Source: Motacilla alba alba
Taxonomy: Eukaryota; Chordata; Aves; Passeriformes; Motacillidae
NCBI RefSeq assembly: GCF_015832195.1
Contig: NC_052046.1
Span: forward strand, 33,570,911-33,634,910
Direction of reading: 5' to 3'
Length of the DNA: 64,000 bases
Below are positions 1 through 13,570 of this stretch, piece after piece (the first letter of the stretch is position 1; every line of letters begins with the position of its first letter). The notes below the pieces were generated by a model. The model did no database searches, was not told the DNA's origin, and was given only the letters and a program-made list of their open reading frames with translations. Position numbers and translations under genes: made by a program.

Positions 1-672
1 ATGTTTGGCTTTCTGGGCTGTGAGTGCCCATGGCTGGGGCATGTCCAGCTTCTCATCCACCAGCACCCCCAAGTCCTTCTCAACAGGACATTACCTTGCA
101 CTTGGCCTTGTTAAACCACATGGAAGTTCCCATGGACCCACTTTTTTCCAGGTCTTTCTGGATGCCATTTTTTCCTTCAGGAGTGCTGAAGGAAAAACTC
201 AGCTTGTTGTCATCTGCAAATTTGCTGAGAGTGTGTTTGATCCCTTAATCTATGTCATTGATGAGGATGTTAAATAACATTGGTGCCAGTACAGATCCCT
301 GTGGGCACCACTTGCCACTGACATCCACTGGGACTCTGAGCCATTGACCACTACCCTCTGGAGGTGACTATCTATCTAAATCTCCCAGGGTATCCCGCTG
401 ACTGTCTCCTTCATGAGATGGAAGTTTGCTTTGCTAAAGTTCAGGGACATATCTTTACTTGACCTATAAGCTTGAGGACTGCAAATTCCACCTGCAGGCC
501 AGGCTGTCTCCAATCTTGATGTCCCCAGTTAGCTCACTTACACTGCTGACCAATAGATCTAGAAAAGCATCACTTCTGCTAGGGCTGTGTACTCCGTGAC
601 CTAAGAAGATGTCCTCCATGCCTTCCAGGAGTCTCCTGGATTGCCTAGACCTTGCCATGCTGATGTCTCAGT
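1..672 (-). mobile_element. CR1 LINE fragment, minus strand, ORF2 with internal deletion, cut by window edge
   Basis: Read on the minus strand, about 660 to 400 encodes the C-terminal part of the CR1 ORF2 endonuclease (QSRRLLEG, then LDLLVSS and DIKIGDSLAC in the expected order). The sequence then jumps directly to the reverse transcriptase region at about 385 to 90, with PQGSVLAPMLFN, NDID and FADDNKL (the FADD catalytic box), followed by FNKAKCKV. Roughly the first half of the RT domain is therefore missing between them. A second, smaller gap follows KCKV, after which the pre-3' region resumes (EGLGG, then a sequence related to LDMSQQCALAAQKA). The 3' end lies beyond the left edge. Stops, such as one just before GIKHTLSKF, show it is dead. 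The CR1 assignment is secure; the subfamily is not. Confidence 0.92.
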
Positions 673-3600
673 ACATTATGTAAAATTAACTGCACTGTGC
701 TGTGCAAAGGGAGCTGCTGTATTGACGAGCTCACAGGCTAGTGGGTATGCCATTGAATAGGATAAGAGCATTAGTTATATGGAGAAGGAAGGAGCTGAGA
801 AAAAAAAAGATTAAATGACTTTCAGAAAGAAATCTGTAATAAAATTTTTTAAACTGGAGAAAAATCTTCCTGAATAAGGCAATCTCACAGCCCAAATATG
901 TTTCAAAGTGTTTTCCCTTAGAAAGGGGAACCAGGTAGTTGTTGGCAATAGGCTCCCCTTTTAACCCCTTGATACAACAAATGCTTCTGGATAATGCTCT
1001 GGTGGATTCATGCAGATGAATCCTTTTTTACAAGGTGTATAGGGTATGCTGTGCTAATTCACTAGCATGAAGTAAATTAGATAGAAATACCTTTGTGCAC
1101 TGATCATTTTTTAACTCATCTTCAGGTTCAATGAATTACATATTTGTTTGTTTTGGTGGCTTCAGAAATCCATTTATTCTTTTTCATATCTGAAATGGTT
1201 CATACTAAAGCTCTCATAATACCCTTCAGTTTCTGTGTTAAATTGATGTTTAAATTGGAATGAAAGTAGGAATCTTGGCAGTTTAGATAATTTACTTCAT
1301 CTGGTGGCCAGCTATGTTTACAATCACATCATATGCCAGCATTTGCACTAGATGAAAGAAGTCCCTGGGGCACTAGAACTGCATTTGAGAAACAGAGTGA
1401 AAATACAGATATGGTCTTTGTTTCATTGTTTTGTTCTGTAAAATGGAAAATTATTTTAACTGGAATTTTTAAGTGTTAAAAGTGTAATATAAAGGTTATG
1501 TTGAGAGCCAATTTGGGCATATTTGCCTTGGAAGCTGAATGATAATTGATCAGTATTCTGGACAGGAAGTGTTCAGCACAATGTCAGCAAATTATGTCTT
1601 TTTATTTTGATGTATCAAGCACTTGGAGGAAATGGTATATTGTTAGCATATGAATAACATCAAAGCCCCACATTGCAAGATGTATTTCAGTCTTCTGGAA
1701 TAAAATGCATGGCCTCCCCTTTATTTATTTAAGTGCCTCCCCTTGTAATATAGTGCATGCTTGAACCCGAAAGCTATTTCTTGTCAAACACGAACAAACT
1801 GAATTTCCGGATTCAATTGCTGGTGCATGACTGCACATTCCATCAATTGGCAAAAAAAAATTTGTAATATCAAATTGGCTTCCTGCTTGAAGAGCAAAAT
1901 GTGTTTGATTAAAAGTAAGGTTCTTGTGGGAAAACTGTCTGTGGGTTTTTTGGTTGTTTTTTTGTCTTTTTTTAGGAGTAATTCTCAAAGAAAGCATTTA
2001 TGTCACCTGTATTTCCTTGATACTAGTAGTGACTATAACTACCCTGCATGAAAAGTAGGAATTTAACCAGTACATTACATCTGATGTTATTCTGCTTTTG
2101 TCTTTGCTATTGTCTCCTGTGACTACAATTCTTAAATTAAACCAAATTAAGAAAATAACCAAAAGTAAATCCCAGAGATTTACTGTACTGATGTTCTTCA
2201 GAAATATGCTTGTCATTATTTTATTGTCCTCTAATAAAGATAAGCAAGCACTCTTTTACCTTACTTTGCACCAGAAGAAATTCCTCTAACTTGAAAATCT
2301 CAGCTATGATGTGGCTGTGGGATGAGTGCTTCTTTGATGGTCTTTCACAGACAAAGAATTTTGAAACACTTGAACTATTTAGTCCATAGTTTAAAAGCTA
2401 TAGGTAAGAAAGTTTACAGTAACCATCAATTACTTATTTACAGATATGTTTGGTTCGTGAAAATTTCACTAATTATTTTTTTTACTGGCAGCGTAGAAAA
2501 GCCCTTCTAATTGAGGGTCAGTATAAATAAAATTAAAAGTAGTTAACACTAGTACGAGACTGGTAGCAATTGAAGGTCCCTCACTGATAAGGAAATTTTC
2601 AGTATTCTGAATCTATTCCAGCTCACATCAATGATGTATCTTGTTCTGATAACTTTGTGTATCAAACTGATTTTGGTTTCTCTGCTTTTTAACATCGATT
2701 ACTACAAATTTCCTCTTATTTTAATTACACTTTTAAAAATAGCAACATGAAGCATTTCACAATTCCCTTTGCACTGAAATTTATTGTTAAAAATTTCAAA
2801 ACCCATTGCCCCTGAAAAAGCTATATTACTACTATGCAACATTTCCAGCACTAGATGCTCTGCTAGGTTCTGCTTTGCTGCCCTTGTTCAGCAGTGTTCT
2901 GATCCACCAGAAACACTTGAGCACATGTTTCACTTTGGGTCCATGAAGAATAGCACTGCTGAAGTCAAGGGGACTGCAAATGTTTAAGTGCTTTGATGGA
3001 CAGGGGAAAACAGTGTCCTTCACTTAAAATGACAATACAGGTGGAAGAACAGGGGGATTGGTTTGTAACATGGTTACTAAACATGGTGTTGCATATTCTA
3101 TCGCCTAATTACCAATTTCAAACACCACTCAGATACTTAGGAAATACTTACTAAGTGAATATTTTGAAAGAAAATATAGGGGTTTTTTCCTAAAACAGTT
3201 ACTGCATGATGCATATTTTAAGCTTACAACTAGACACTTCTAAAATTAAACAACTGATGTTGTCTCATACAAAATGTACAGTTCCTGTTTCATGCAAGGC
3301 AAAGAGAGTGATAGAAAGAAAATTAAATATGAAAAATCCATCCATTTGCTGTCCACACATGCCTTGCTTTAAAATGAAGTTTTGCCAGGCACTTTTGTTT
3401 TCCCAAGTATTTCTCCATCGCTTAACTGATGAATATATTATAAACCACATCTATTTTTTAAAAAGTACGCTTGGGAAAAATATTTCCTTGAAATGAATAT
3501 ATAATTTTAAAGAGTGAATCAGCCACTAGTGTGATGACTGCATATTTGGGATTATTTCAGGTCTTGATGCAGTTAAACATGTGCTGAAGATTTAAAGACA

Positions 3601-6042
3601 TCCCAGGTGGTCTAAAACTCTTACCACCCAGTCTGACTTTGGTTTTAGTATACTATAAATAAGTGTCAGAAACCACACATTGTTATTAAGCAGTGCTGCA
3701 GTAAGTCTTAGAACTGGCAATAACTGAATAAGTCAGTGGAAATGGTGTGTTAAAAGGAATGAAAATAAGACTAATAGACTTATGCTTTTAACAGAATTAT
3801 TCCCCATCACAGAAGCCCAGCTCTATTTCTATACGTCATTTGTTTAGGTAAGGTGTGATTAAAGATTATGTTAACTGACTGTCAAGTGTGTATGAAAGCA
3901 ACAAATGAAAATACACAAGATAAAATCCTCTTTAGAATTAGAAATAGATAAAATTATTTGCATTGACTTCCAGATCATCACATCTGTTGCAAAGGCCCCT
4001 GCAAGAAATGTACAGGTATTTTCAAAATGATCCTAAAATATGTCAGAGACAGTTTTGGCTTTAAAAGGGTTATAAGCTGTTAAGTAGGTAGATATCGTTC
4101 CTAATAGATCCCAGTCCCGGAAACACCTGTGCAAAAGAGATTTTTGCTGATCTCCTGTGAGAATTGGCAGAACACTCTAACATTCGCTGAATAAAACTGG
4201 GATGAAACCTTTCCAATTAATTCTTGAGGCAATTTCTTTGAGGTATAAAGCAACAATTCTACCCTCATAGAATTTGCTAAATGGAAATAGAAAAAATACT
4301 GCAATTGAGTTACTGATAAAGTGAACGAAGTAGGATGAAAAGGGAACTAAGGACTTCATTTGTCCACAGAAGAAATACAAATAACGGTACAGATTCCTTA
4401 TGCATATCTATTATATGTCAAAGATAACTGAAGGAAGAGTTAAGGATTAGAAAAGGTACATAGGCTTACCAAGAGCATGTACACTTTGTTGGTGGAAACA
4501 CTTATTTGTGCTAAAACTTCACAGAAGAAAAGGAGATGAAAATATTTTCACTGAGTTTGGAGACAAGTTTCTGTTTACCATTTGTTTAAACCCCAAAGTA
4601 CCAGTCTGGAGGGAGAGGGAAATAGGAGCAGACAACAAAGATAAGGATGAGTTCATACTGCCTTAGTTTGTGTAACCACATTCCCACTCATTCTCCCTCA
4701 GTGTTCACTTTTTCACTCAGAGGGAAAAGAATTTTTCTTAAATTCTGTTGAGAATGTGAAAAATCTGAGGAGACTGCAACCATGTTAAGCTTGTTAGTTT
4801 GGAGTACCTAACAATCACCCCAAGAATTCTGTATTTGTTGCAGTCATTCATAAGATCTTTGAACTATTCTTTCTATTGGCTCTTGTTATTTGAACCAGCG
4901 GGAGACTAAAAAGGACAAAAGGACAAGACTATAACTTACTGATATGTTCAGAGGGCTACAGTCGTATGAATTCTGTTTCCTGCTGACATGAAGAATAGGA
5001 AGAGAAGAGCAGAGTAGCAGTACAATATTTCATGATGGTATCAAACCTCTGTGCTCTGGATAGTTTGTTTGATCACCTTTTAAAAGATCTGTAATTTTAA
5101 CATTATTGTGACCCCTTCTGTAGGTCAGTGGACTTTTGTCCTTGCTCCTGCCCTTCTTATCCTTCACTGTTATCCAAAGGCAATATATTTTTTTTTCGGA
5201 GTGAAGCTAATGAAAGCAAAGCTCTAACAGGGAAAAAAAGTAGTGAGAAATTGGGAAGAAAACAAATTAGAAAAAATTCCACAGTGAAACATAAAGCTAC
5301 TCAAAGGTTTCTTCCTTGCCATTGTATTGCAGTCAAAAATTATTATTTGTATTACTTGTGATGAAAGATCTGAGTAGGCTTCTAGCCTTTCCAACCACAT
5401 AAGCCTAGGCAAAATGAAAAACCCAGACTTTTTTACAGTGTTATAACAATTTAATCTGAGATTACAATATTAATCTGAAATTTAAATGCATCAAAATTGG
5501 CACTCATTATTAGAGCTTCCTTTAGATCCCAAGTATGGCCTTTTCATTACATTAATTTGACTGTATGCACATCAATAACCTAAACAAAGGGTCATGAAGA
5601 AAAGCAACACCAAATCACTATCTTAATTCTTGGCAGTTAACTGTTGTCTCACATGTATGGTAATCTTAGGTCTCAGCCTTGCACAGAAAGAATTAACATT
5701 GCTCTATGTAATCTGCAGGTGCACTAGATAGTTCAGGGTGGGAGAATTAAGTTCCCAAATTGTCAATGTTTCCTTGTGGTCACCAAGTCATTATGACAGA
5801 CAAGATCTAATGTATAGAAAAAATATTCAATACTGTAAAATTATAATTATCCTGAAGACTTTTTTTGGCTTTACTGTATATACTTATGAATAAAAATAGG
5901 CCTCAGGGAACCTTAAACTCATTGTACCTCTGTTAGGTCTGAACTTTGCTTATGCCAAAGCACAACTCAATGGTGGCCATATCAAGAAATGTTTTGGGTA
6001 TCTTGAGGTCTAGAGGTATCTTTCCTTTGTATAGCATTTCGT

Positions 6043-6094
6043 TAAAGCATTTAGCTGGGTTAGTTCTGAGTAAACATTTAGCTGGATAAGTTCT
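6043..6094. repeat. Two-copy degenerate tandem repeat, about 28-base period
   Basis: Copy 1 (6043-6067) and copy 2 (6071-6094) share TTTAGCTGG and AGTTCT with a few substitutions and a one-base length difference. This is a small local duplication with no sign of function. Confidence 0.7.
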
Positions 6095-6721
6095 TACTGT
6101 GGTTCTCACTCATGTGCTTGCACAACTATTTCTCAGTGAGAAATGTTAGATATGTTACAGAAACCTGAATTTTAACTTGCATATTCTATCTGCAAATCAT
6201 GATTTGATTGAATGGAATTTAGTTGCTGCATCTGTAACTACTGTCTACAATTTATTTCTGCTACTAGTGTGTAAACTACTTGTTTTCTAGTAGAATCAAT
6301 CAGTAATGGGACAAATGGGAGTAAAATATGTGTTGTGATCTTTCCCTGACAGTCAGTCCTGTTTACCAGGAATATGATATTTGTTGGTGCATATAATTTG
6401 CAATTCTCATGTGACCTTTTATAAGATTATTAGAATTATAGGAATATTCAGTTAAGTTGATTTTTAGAAAGCATTTTAAAAGGAGGTCGTATTTGCTTTG
6501 CAAGTAATTGAACTGATGTCATAATTTACATTTTTATTCTCTATGAAATTTTCAGTTGCTATTTATTTCTCACATGCACCAGTATGGAGCTCATGGTGTG
6601 CTGTCTTGTAGAACTAAAAATATAGGGTTGCTTTTGTTCCTGAAAAGAAAGCTGAAATAATTTTCCTCAGATATCAGGCATTTTAGTGCTAACTAGAGTC
6701 TAAGGAGTAATGACCTGGCTT

Positions 6722-6748
6722 TTTTCCTACCAGTTTTTGGTAGGAAAA
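6722..6748. repeat. Perfect hairpin, 11-base arms, 5-base loop
   Basis: TTTTCCTACCA (6722-6732) is followed by the loop GTTTT and then its exact reverse complement (6738-6748). It lies just upstream of a G/T-rich tract in otherwise unique sequence. It is too short for a microRNA precursor and has no T-run or partner gene to mark it as a terminator. Confidence 0.85.
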
Positions 6749-6773
6749 TGGACCTTGCTCTTGACAGCTAATA

Positions 6774-6870
6774 GTGGTTTTTTGTTTGTTTAGAAGTTTT
6801 GTGTAGGTTTTTTGGTGGTTAGTTTGGTTTGGTTTTTTTGTTGTCACTGTTTTTTGTTTAGTTTTTGCTG
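6774..6870. repeat. G/T-rich low-complexity tract
   Basis: About one hundred bases composed almost entirely of T runs separated by single or double G on the plus strand. There is no fixed repeat unit. Confidence 0.8.
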
Positions 6871-9800
6871 GACTAAATTACTGTCTTACTAAATCATTAA
6901 GGCTGGATCCCATAGTTATGAACTTACTGATTTGTGTGCGTGTGTGTGTTAACAAACAGAAAATGCTAATCAATTACAGAAGTTGGTTTGATGACCTGTT
7001 GGTTGCTTTTATGATAAATGACTTTCAGAAGGATGATTTTGACTTCTGGGTAATGTAGCAGGTGTATTTTGAGACATCTTCTTTTTTTATATCTGCTTAA
7101 AAATTTTGAGGGAAGTGACTCAGTGGCTGTAAATTTTGGAAGAGGTAAGAAGAAGTAACAATAACAGTAAAAGGCCTATGTGTCAGGTGACTCACATCGC
7201 TATGTATGATGAAGTGGCTGAGCACTGGATTTTATTGCATGCAATATTCTATGAAAAGTGCACCAGTAAAAGAGAGCCCTACTCTGTCAGTTAAGGTATA
7301 TATTTCACTACTGGTAACACATACAAAAAGCAGGAGCTCAAATATTACAACGTGGAAATTAATATGTATTGGTGATCTTCAGACAATGGTGGTACTGTGT
7401 CTACGAAAGTCTGGAGTTTCTGCTGTGTGCTTCCATAAAGCTTATTGGACTTTCATGCAGTGTGTCCATAAATCAGAGAGGATTAAATAGCACTGCCCTC
7501 CTGAACACCTGCTTATTTGCCTTGAGAAAATTCTGTAGCATTTTAAATGTCACTTTATGACACTGTAAGTAATGCCTGCTCTAGAAACACTTGGAAGAGC
7601 CATTAAAGTTAAGGGTCTATCAGCATTTCATTATAAAGCTTGATTTCAAGTGGTTTGTAACTCAGACATTTGAAAATGTATTTGACTAAAACTTGTTATG
7701 TGACTTATTGTGCTTTTTTTAGTGTTGGACACATTATTTCAGGTGGTCATTTTACTTGTGGGAGGAGGAGTGGGCAAAGGTTGTAGATATAAATAATTTC
7801 TCCTACAGAAGAGTATTTTCTTACAGAAAACAACCTTTAAATATAGATATTTTATTTCCATCCAAAATGTCTTTATGATTATATACTTTGAAAGATCTTA
7901 TCATGTAATATGAGCTTGCAGTTATTGTACTCTATATGCGCATCCTTAATGAATACTAAACTTTTCAAAGAGAATTTTAGGAGACCTTCTTTCTTGCTTT
8001 TGGTTTCAGCAAATGGTATTAGGTGCTTTGTGTAATGGAACAGGAGATTAAACTTCTAAGTTAGGGCTTAGAGTGATTTTATTTAAAAACACCACTCTTT
8101 TTAAAAAAAAAAATAAATCTCTCAAGCAACGTCTTTATTGGCTGCCAAGTACCTCAGTGTTGTACTTTGTTCACTGCCCATCTGATTCTTGACAGGAGAT
8201 TGAAGGGTGGCATTCGAAATACAGACTCTGACTTTTTTAAGGACAACACATCAGAAGTAATTTTTTGAAGAAATTGGTTAAGAGAGTTTTATGAAATCAA
8301 ACAGAAAGGAATGAATATAAAGATTATACATACCTTTTTCGGGAAGGTGTACAAAATGGAATAGTGGAAGAAACAACTTTGTTCTGAGGTGCTGATAAAC
8401 ATTATAAACTTTAGACTAAAACACCATTTGAAATTCACCAGTAAACTTACTGAGAGTGGTTGTTAGTCCAAGATGTAAGCACAATATACCTTCAGCAGAA
8501 AACACTGTTATGTGAGTAGGCCATACACTGTATGCTACTTTCAGTGTCAGAATTATCTGAAAATCTGTTGAAGGGTAATACAAAAAGTCATGATATGGGG
8601 ATTCCTCACCTGAAGCATAAAGAAAAAAAAATTTAATATATTTATTTGTACTGTAACTTATGACTTTATGATCTTCAATATGGTATGTTGACAAATGACC
8701 CTGATTAGGCATGAGTGGGAAGCCATCTTTTTTTTTTTTTTGGTGAAAGTTGATTTAGAAGTTGTTTAGTATTCACTCTCTCTTTTCATTTGCTCTTTAA
8801 ACTTAAAATCTAGGTAATTGCAGCTCAAAGCAGATATTTGATCTTTATACATGAAAGTGAATTACTTAAAGGATACTATAAGGATTTTGCATTCCCTAAT
8901 GGGGACAAAAGGAAAGTGAAGGGGAAGTGGTGACTTAAGTTGATCTGAATTTGTGTTTGAATTCAGTCAGCTAGCTGCAGAGCTGTAATTAAGGCAATAA
9001 CATTTTGCCTTGTTTTGGATTCCATAGAACACATCCACATCCTACAAAAACAATGACTAGGGAGAGGCTTTGGTACATGTTATGTCTAATATCAGCATTT
9101 GTTGATAGGAAGCTTCTAGTAAACAGGAACATAGGCAGTCTGCAGATCAGCAGATCAGCTGGGACCCCATGCTGGATTTGAGAAGATATTTTAGTTTCTC
9201 CTTTGTGAAGCATCAGAAGATAAAACTCCAGCACAAAATGATGCAGATGTATGGGTGATTGCATGTGTACATGTTTATATGCCTTTCTAGATAGTGTAGG
9301 GCTAAATTATGCATGGTGTAAATATGTCTCATTTGTATAATGCAAGTTTTTGAGTATCTTAGCTCTTTTCTTGATGAGTTATTTTTACAGATTACTCTCA
9401 CCATTTATCCAGATTTAACTTTGCAGTCAGCACCCAAAGAGGTTGAAAATAGAAGTCATTCCATACAGGTTACAGATTGCTTGTGTTTTTCTGTACTGGT
9501 CTTATATTTTTGGCAGTCCAACTGAAATCAACTTATGTTTCCTCATTCAACTGTTGTATCTAACTGTCATATTGTTGTATTATGCATTGATTGCAGAGAT
9601 TATCAAGGCTACAGAATAATGGTGTCAGCTCTCTACTTGCCCTCTATGTTCCCAGAGACCGGTCTGTTTATAGACAGGTGTTCAGTATTTCTGCTTAACA
9701 CAGCCTGTGATGCTTCTGCACTGCACAGTCTAGCTGAGCTTGAACACGAAATGTGTCATTGCTTCTTTGTCAGGGAGGTGCTCTAAATGACCTCCAGAAA

Positions 9801-10630
9801 ACTGTTTAGTCCTTTATCACTGTGAACTCACTGTTTGCCTGTGAAGGGTGTACATATAGTGAGTCAGTGGGAATCAGATCAATGTAAAGGACATTGAAAA
9901 CACACTGGTATTTCCATATTGACTTGCACTGCTACAGGGCCTTTATCATATCCAGAAACAGAACTGTGTACCTCAGCTGCCAAGTGAGTGAAATACAAAT
10001 TTTATTTATTTATTTAAGAAAAATATCTTACTGTAAATACTGTAAATAATATTTTAATACAGATCATGACAGCCAATGTATGAATGACTGCAAGCAAGTG
10101 AGACAATTAACATTTAAGTGATGCTAGGTTAATATCCAGGGTTAGACTGAAACTAATACTATTGCTGAGTACAAGGCTAGAAATAGATTTGTGGAAGAGG
10201 CACCTTAGAATTTCATGGGTTTATGACCAATGCAGTTGTAGTTTTGGAATGCGTTCTCTGATCTGAGGCTTCTGTTGCATTGATCACTTTTGCTACCATT
10301 TTCTGATTAATCCCAGAATCCCAGAATATGCCTGTACAAAAGTAATGAAATGTAATGAAAACATGTAACAGATAACTAGTGAATTATCCTTGCAAAGATT
10401 TAACTGGTTGCTACTAGCAAGTATACTTAAAACTGGGATTACATGCTTAACAAAAGTATTAATGCATTGCTAAATAGATATCAGCTGCTTAGTGTTTATA
10501 ACTGTGATATTGCCACTAGCATAACAGCAGTGGTCCAGACAGAAAGTGTTATAAATTCCCCATTACACTGAATGTAAAGAGGTCTTCAGTGCTGACAGTG
10601 ATTGCCCTTACATACACTTTCTTCATAGCT

Positions 10631-10650
10631 CTTCCTCCTTTAGGAGGAAG
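10631..10650. repeat. Near-palindrome, 9-base arms, 2-base spacer
   Basis: CTTCCTCCT at 10631-10639 pairs with AGGAGGAAG at 10642-10650 across TT. It is a purine/pyrimidine mirror-like sequence in unique DNA, with no associated element. Confidence 0.8.
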
Positions 10651-13144
10651 GAAAAGAAGTAAAAAAAATGCAAATTCAGCAATCTGTTAGTGATTTTCCT
10701 CCCAGTATTCAGGAAAGGCAACTATAATATATTTGATGCCTACCCTTTTAACTTCCTTCTAAACTCTTACTCCTAAATCCTCTTCAGTTAATGATTTTCT
10801 GTTCAGTCACTAGGCACTAAAGTATCTTGGTCTGAGATTGTCCATTTTCTACTGTGGGTCTGGAAATGAAGTCATGATTATCTACCATGGGCTCCAGACT
10901 GGAGTGTTCACTGCCACTGCAGCTCCCTCAGTGCAAGACCACAGTACAATCTAGCTGTATTTTTTTCCTGAAAAAGGCAAGGGAGAATGGGAAGCTAACC
11001 AGTTTCTATGTGTTGGTGGCTAGGATTGACTTGGTTTCTGATCAGGAAATGTACAGAGGTGAAATACAGATTTAGGTATCTGAAGTTATAATTGTCTTTG
11101 TGCCATAGGATGCAAGATGAGCAGAAATAATAATGATAAATGTTCTGTCATTGTCTTGCCATTGACTTATCTTCTGTAACACTGGAAGGGAGAAGACACA
11201 TCACTAATTGCCAATTAGGCTGACACAAAGGTAAAACTTTCCAATGGCCAATGGCATATTCTTATCTATTCTGCTTTCCTTGACAGTCTTAATTCATGTT
11301 TAGAAGCTCTTAGTATGAAGATTCACTTTTGAAAGCTGTACATATGAGCCAGTGTTTGGTCCTCAGCACCATTTACTCCCTCTGCAAATATCAAGTTCCA
11401 TTGACATGGAAGCTAAAGTCCCTGTGGCAATGACTCCTTGTAGTTCTTATAGTTCCTAGTTTTCCAGTACCTATAATTTTGCTGGGAGCTGTTTTTATCT
11501 GATCCTTAATTGTAAGGTGAGCGTTTACACTTCAAAATGGAGCAAGTCAATTATTATCTAACTCAAATCACTGAACTGCCTGACATGCAAAACTGATCCA
11601 TTTTTCATAAACCATTTTACTGAGATTGGAGTGCAAAAAATGCCTTCAGTATCCATCTGAGTGAAGTGTCTGACTACTGTGGGTAAGTTCCTCCTTTTCT
11701 GTCATAAAAAATCATCTGAGTTCAGTTCAGACATTTATTTGTCAGCTGACAGTTATGCCCTGTTTTCAGAAACATTAAGAACAGTCACAAATGGAAGTCT
11801 GAGGAGGCTACAGAAAGATGAGGGAATGGACTGTATTTATATTTTTTCTGTCTGGCATAAAATTGGAAATGCTTCAAGTCAGCACTTTAAACAAAAACCC
11901 TCTTTGGAATGGTGATGTGCTCAGCAGCAACTCAGGAAAGGTGCAAATGAAAATATACCAGATGGCAGAAGTTGCTGAATACTGAATTCTGAATTTACTT
12001 CATTGTATTCACAGGTCATTCTATCATTTTATAAATAATGGAGGAAATTACTTATGTTTCCTTACATAACACACCAAGAACATGGAATAGTCATTACATC
12101 ATCTGACTTTCTGAGAGCAAAGTACTTTATAAAAACAAATGTGCCCGTGGGAGACTCCCACTTTACATAGGGCTTTTTAAAGAGTTTTCCAGTTGCTTTA
12201 CAGATATATATTTGGTTTTGGATTTTTTTAAGAAAACTGTAGTTTATTCTAAAAAAAAAGACAAACAGGCAGTAAAGGTAAGAACAAAAGACTCAGTTCT
12301 CACTGTTAAGGATAAGACATGCACAGGATAATATGAAATGGATAAAGCATGCATGACTTGCTGGAAAGATGATACAGACACATTAATATGATTTGTATGC
12401 AAAAAGTCTTATATGTCTTCTATATACTTTACTCTCTCATTCAATGAATACTTCTAATTATGTGTCCCATGGTTTTTCTTGCCGAGTGAAGTACTCAAAA
12501 TATGGCCCAGATGAGCCCTGGTAAGGGGCATTGTCTATGCAGGAGAGGAAGACAAAAAAACCTCAGGGACATAACGTACTAAAATGCCCAAATTTCTTTT
12601 CATCCTTACTCAGACAGCATATCAGGAAGGTGGACAAAGCCCTGCTCTGCATTAGGTACTTGCCCCTTTTTCTGCTCTGCACACCCTGTTGAGCCCTGAG
12701 ACTCTTCCCTGCTATGCCATTGCAGCTCCCAGGGGAGTAGAGGGAAACAAGAAGGAAGCCTCCCCATGGCTTCTCCATCCTGGAGCTCTCAAGATGATGT
12801 TTGTGCAGTAGGGACAAGGAGAAGCCCCAAACAAAATGAGTTCAGACATTTATTTGGCATCACCATTGCAGCTTTGTGCAAAGTGACAGCTGGAAAAGGG
12901 ACTGACCTGTCTTCTCTGTGTGGCTTTTCTTTCCAAGGACCAAGGTGTCAGCTGGCCCATGCTGTGGCCTGTTGCTTGAAGTGCTGCACTCAAGTGTAGC
13001 AGCCCTCCACTGCCAAAGGTGCTGGCTGCCCTCCCTGCAGCAGCTACAGACATTGCTTGGGAAGGTGAACCTGCAGAAGCTTGAGTCTGGACCAGTAACA
13101 AGCTCTGGGACATCACAATGAGTGACAGTGTGCAGCTGAGAGCT

Positions 13145-13570
13145 TTATGTCTTCTCCAAGATCCAGTAAATCCAGTGGAGAGCATTTAAAGTGCTTGCAC
13201 ACTATTGCCCGCAGCATGAGGAATAAACAAGAGGAACTGGAAGTTTTGGCTCAGTCCTAGACCTACAATGCTGGCTTAAGTGAATCTAGGTGGGAAGGGT
13301 CCTGTGGCTGCAGTGCTGGGGTGGGCAGCTATAGACCCTTCAGGAGAGACAGGCAGGGCAGGAAGGGCAGAGGGGTTGGACTGTACAGTGTTTGCATTAA
13401 AGGAAAGCAAGTAAAGCAGATATAGCAGATATTGTTGTGGGAGTTTACTGTAGATCAGCCAGCCAGGATAATGGCACTTGATTTACTAGTCGATGAGGAC
13501 TTAAACCGCCATTCTAAAACAGTTGTCCTTGTTCTGCCACTACAGACCTTAGTTAAATTCTCCCTCCCTT
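13145..13570 (+). mobile_element. CR1 LINE, plus strand, ORF2 endonuclease N-terminal part (host element, left piece)
   Basis: In frame from about 13187 the plus strand reads KCLHT, then ARSMRNKQEELE, the start of the CR1 ORF2 apurinic-type endonuclease. Further on, RRDRQGRKGRGVGLY at about 13340-13385 matches the conserved FRRDR-Q-RRGGGVALY segment. Frameshifts and stops are frequent, so the copy is inactive. The reading continues to about 13570, where an opposite-strand CR1 begins. The same element resumes at 14076 with the middle of the endonuclease. The two pieces are therefore one old insertion split by another sequence. The left boundary is uncertain because the 5' part of CR1 is poorly conserved. 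Confidence 0.85.

Larger units (their letters stand above)
673..13144. other. Unique AT-rich non-coding DNA, no gene seen
   Basis: Twelve kilobases without a recognisable gene or retroposon. Reading frames are short, mostly under 100 codons, and none resembles a known family. Content that can be named: a T-rich tract at 1940-1976, a degenerate 28-base tandem duplication at 6043-6094, a hairpin at 6722-6748, a G/T-rich tract at 6774-6870, T14 at 8728-8741, (TTTA)4 at 10001-10016 and a 9-base-arm hairpin at 10631-10650. The last 600 bases (about 12560-13144) are visibly richer in G+C than the rest. Because they directly precede the CR1 endonuclease start at 13145, they could be the decayed 5' part of that element, but I cannot align them with CR1 ORF1. 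Confidence 0.6.
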
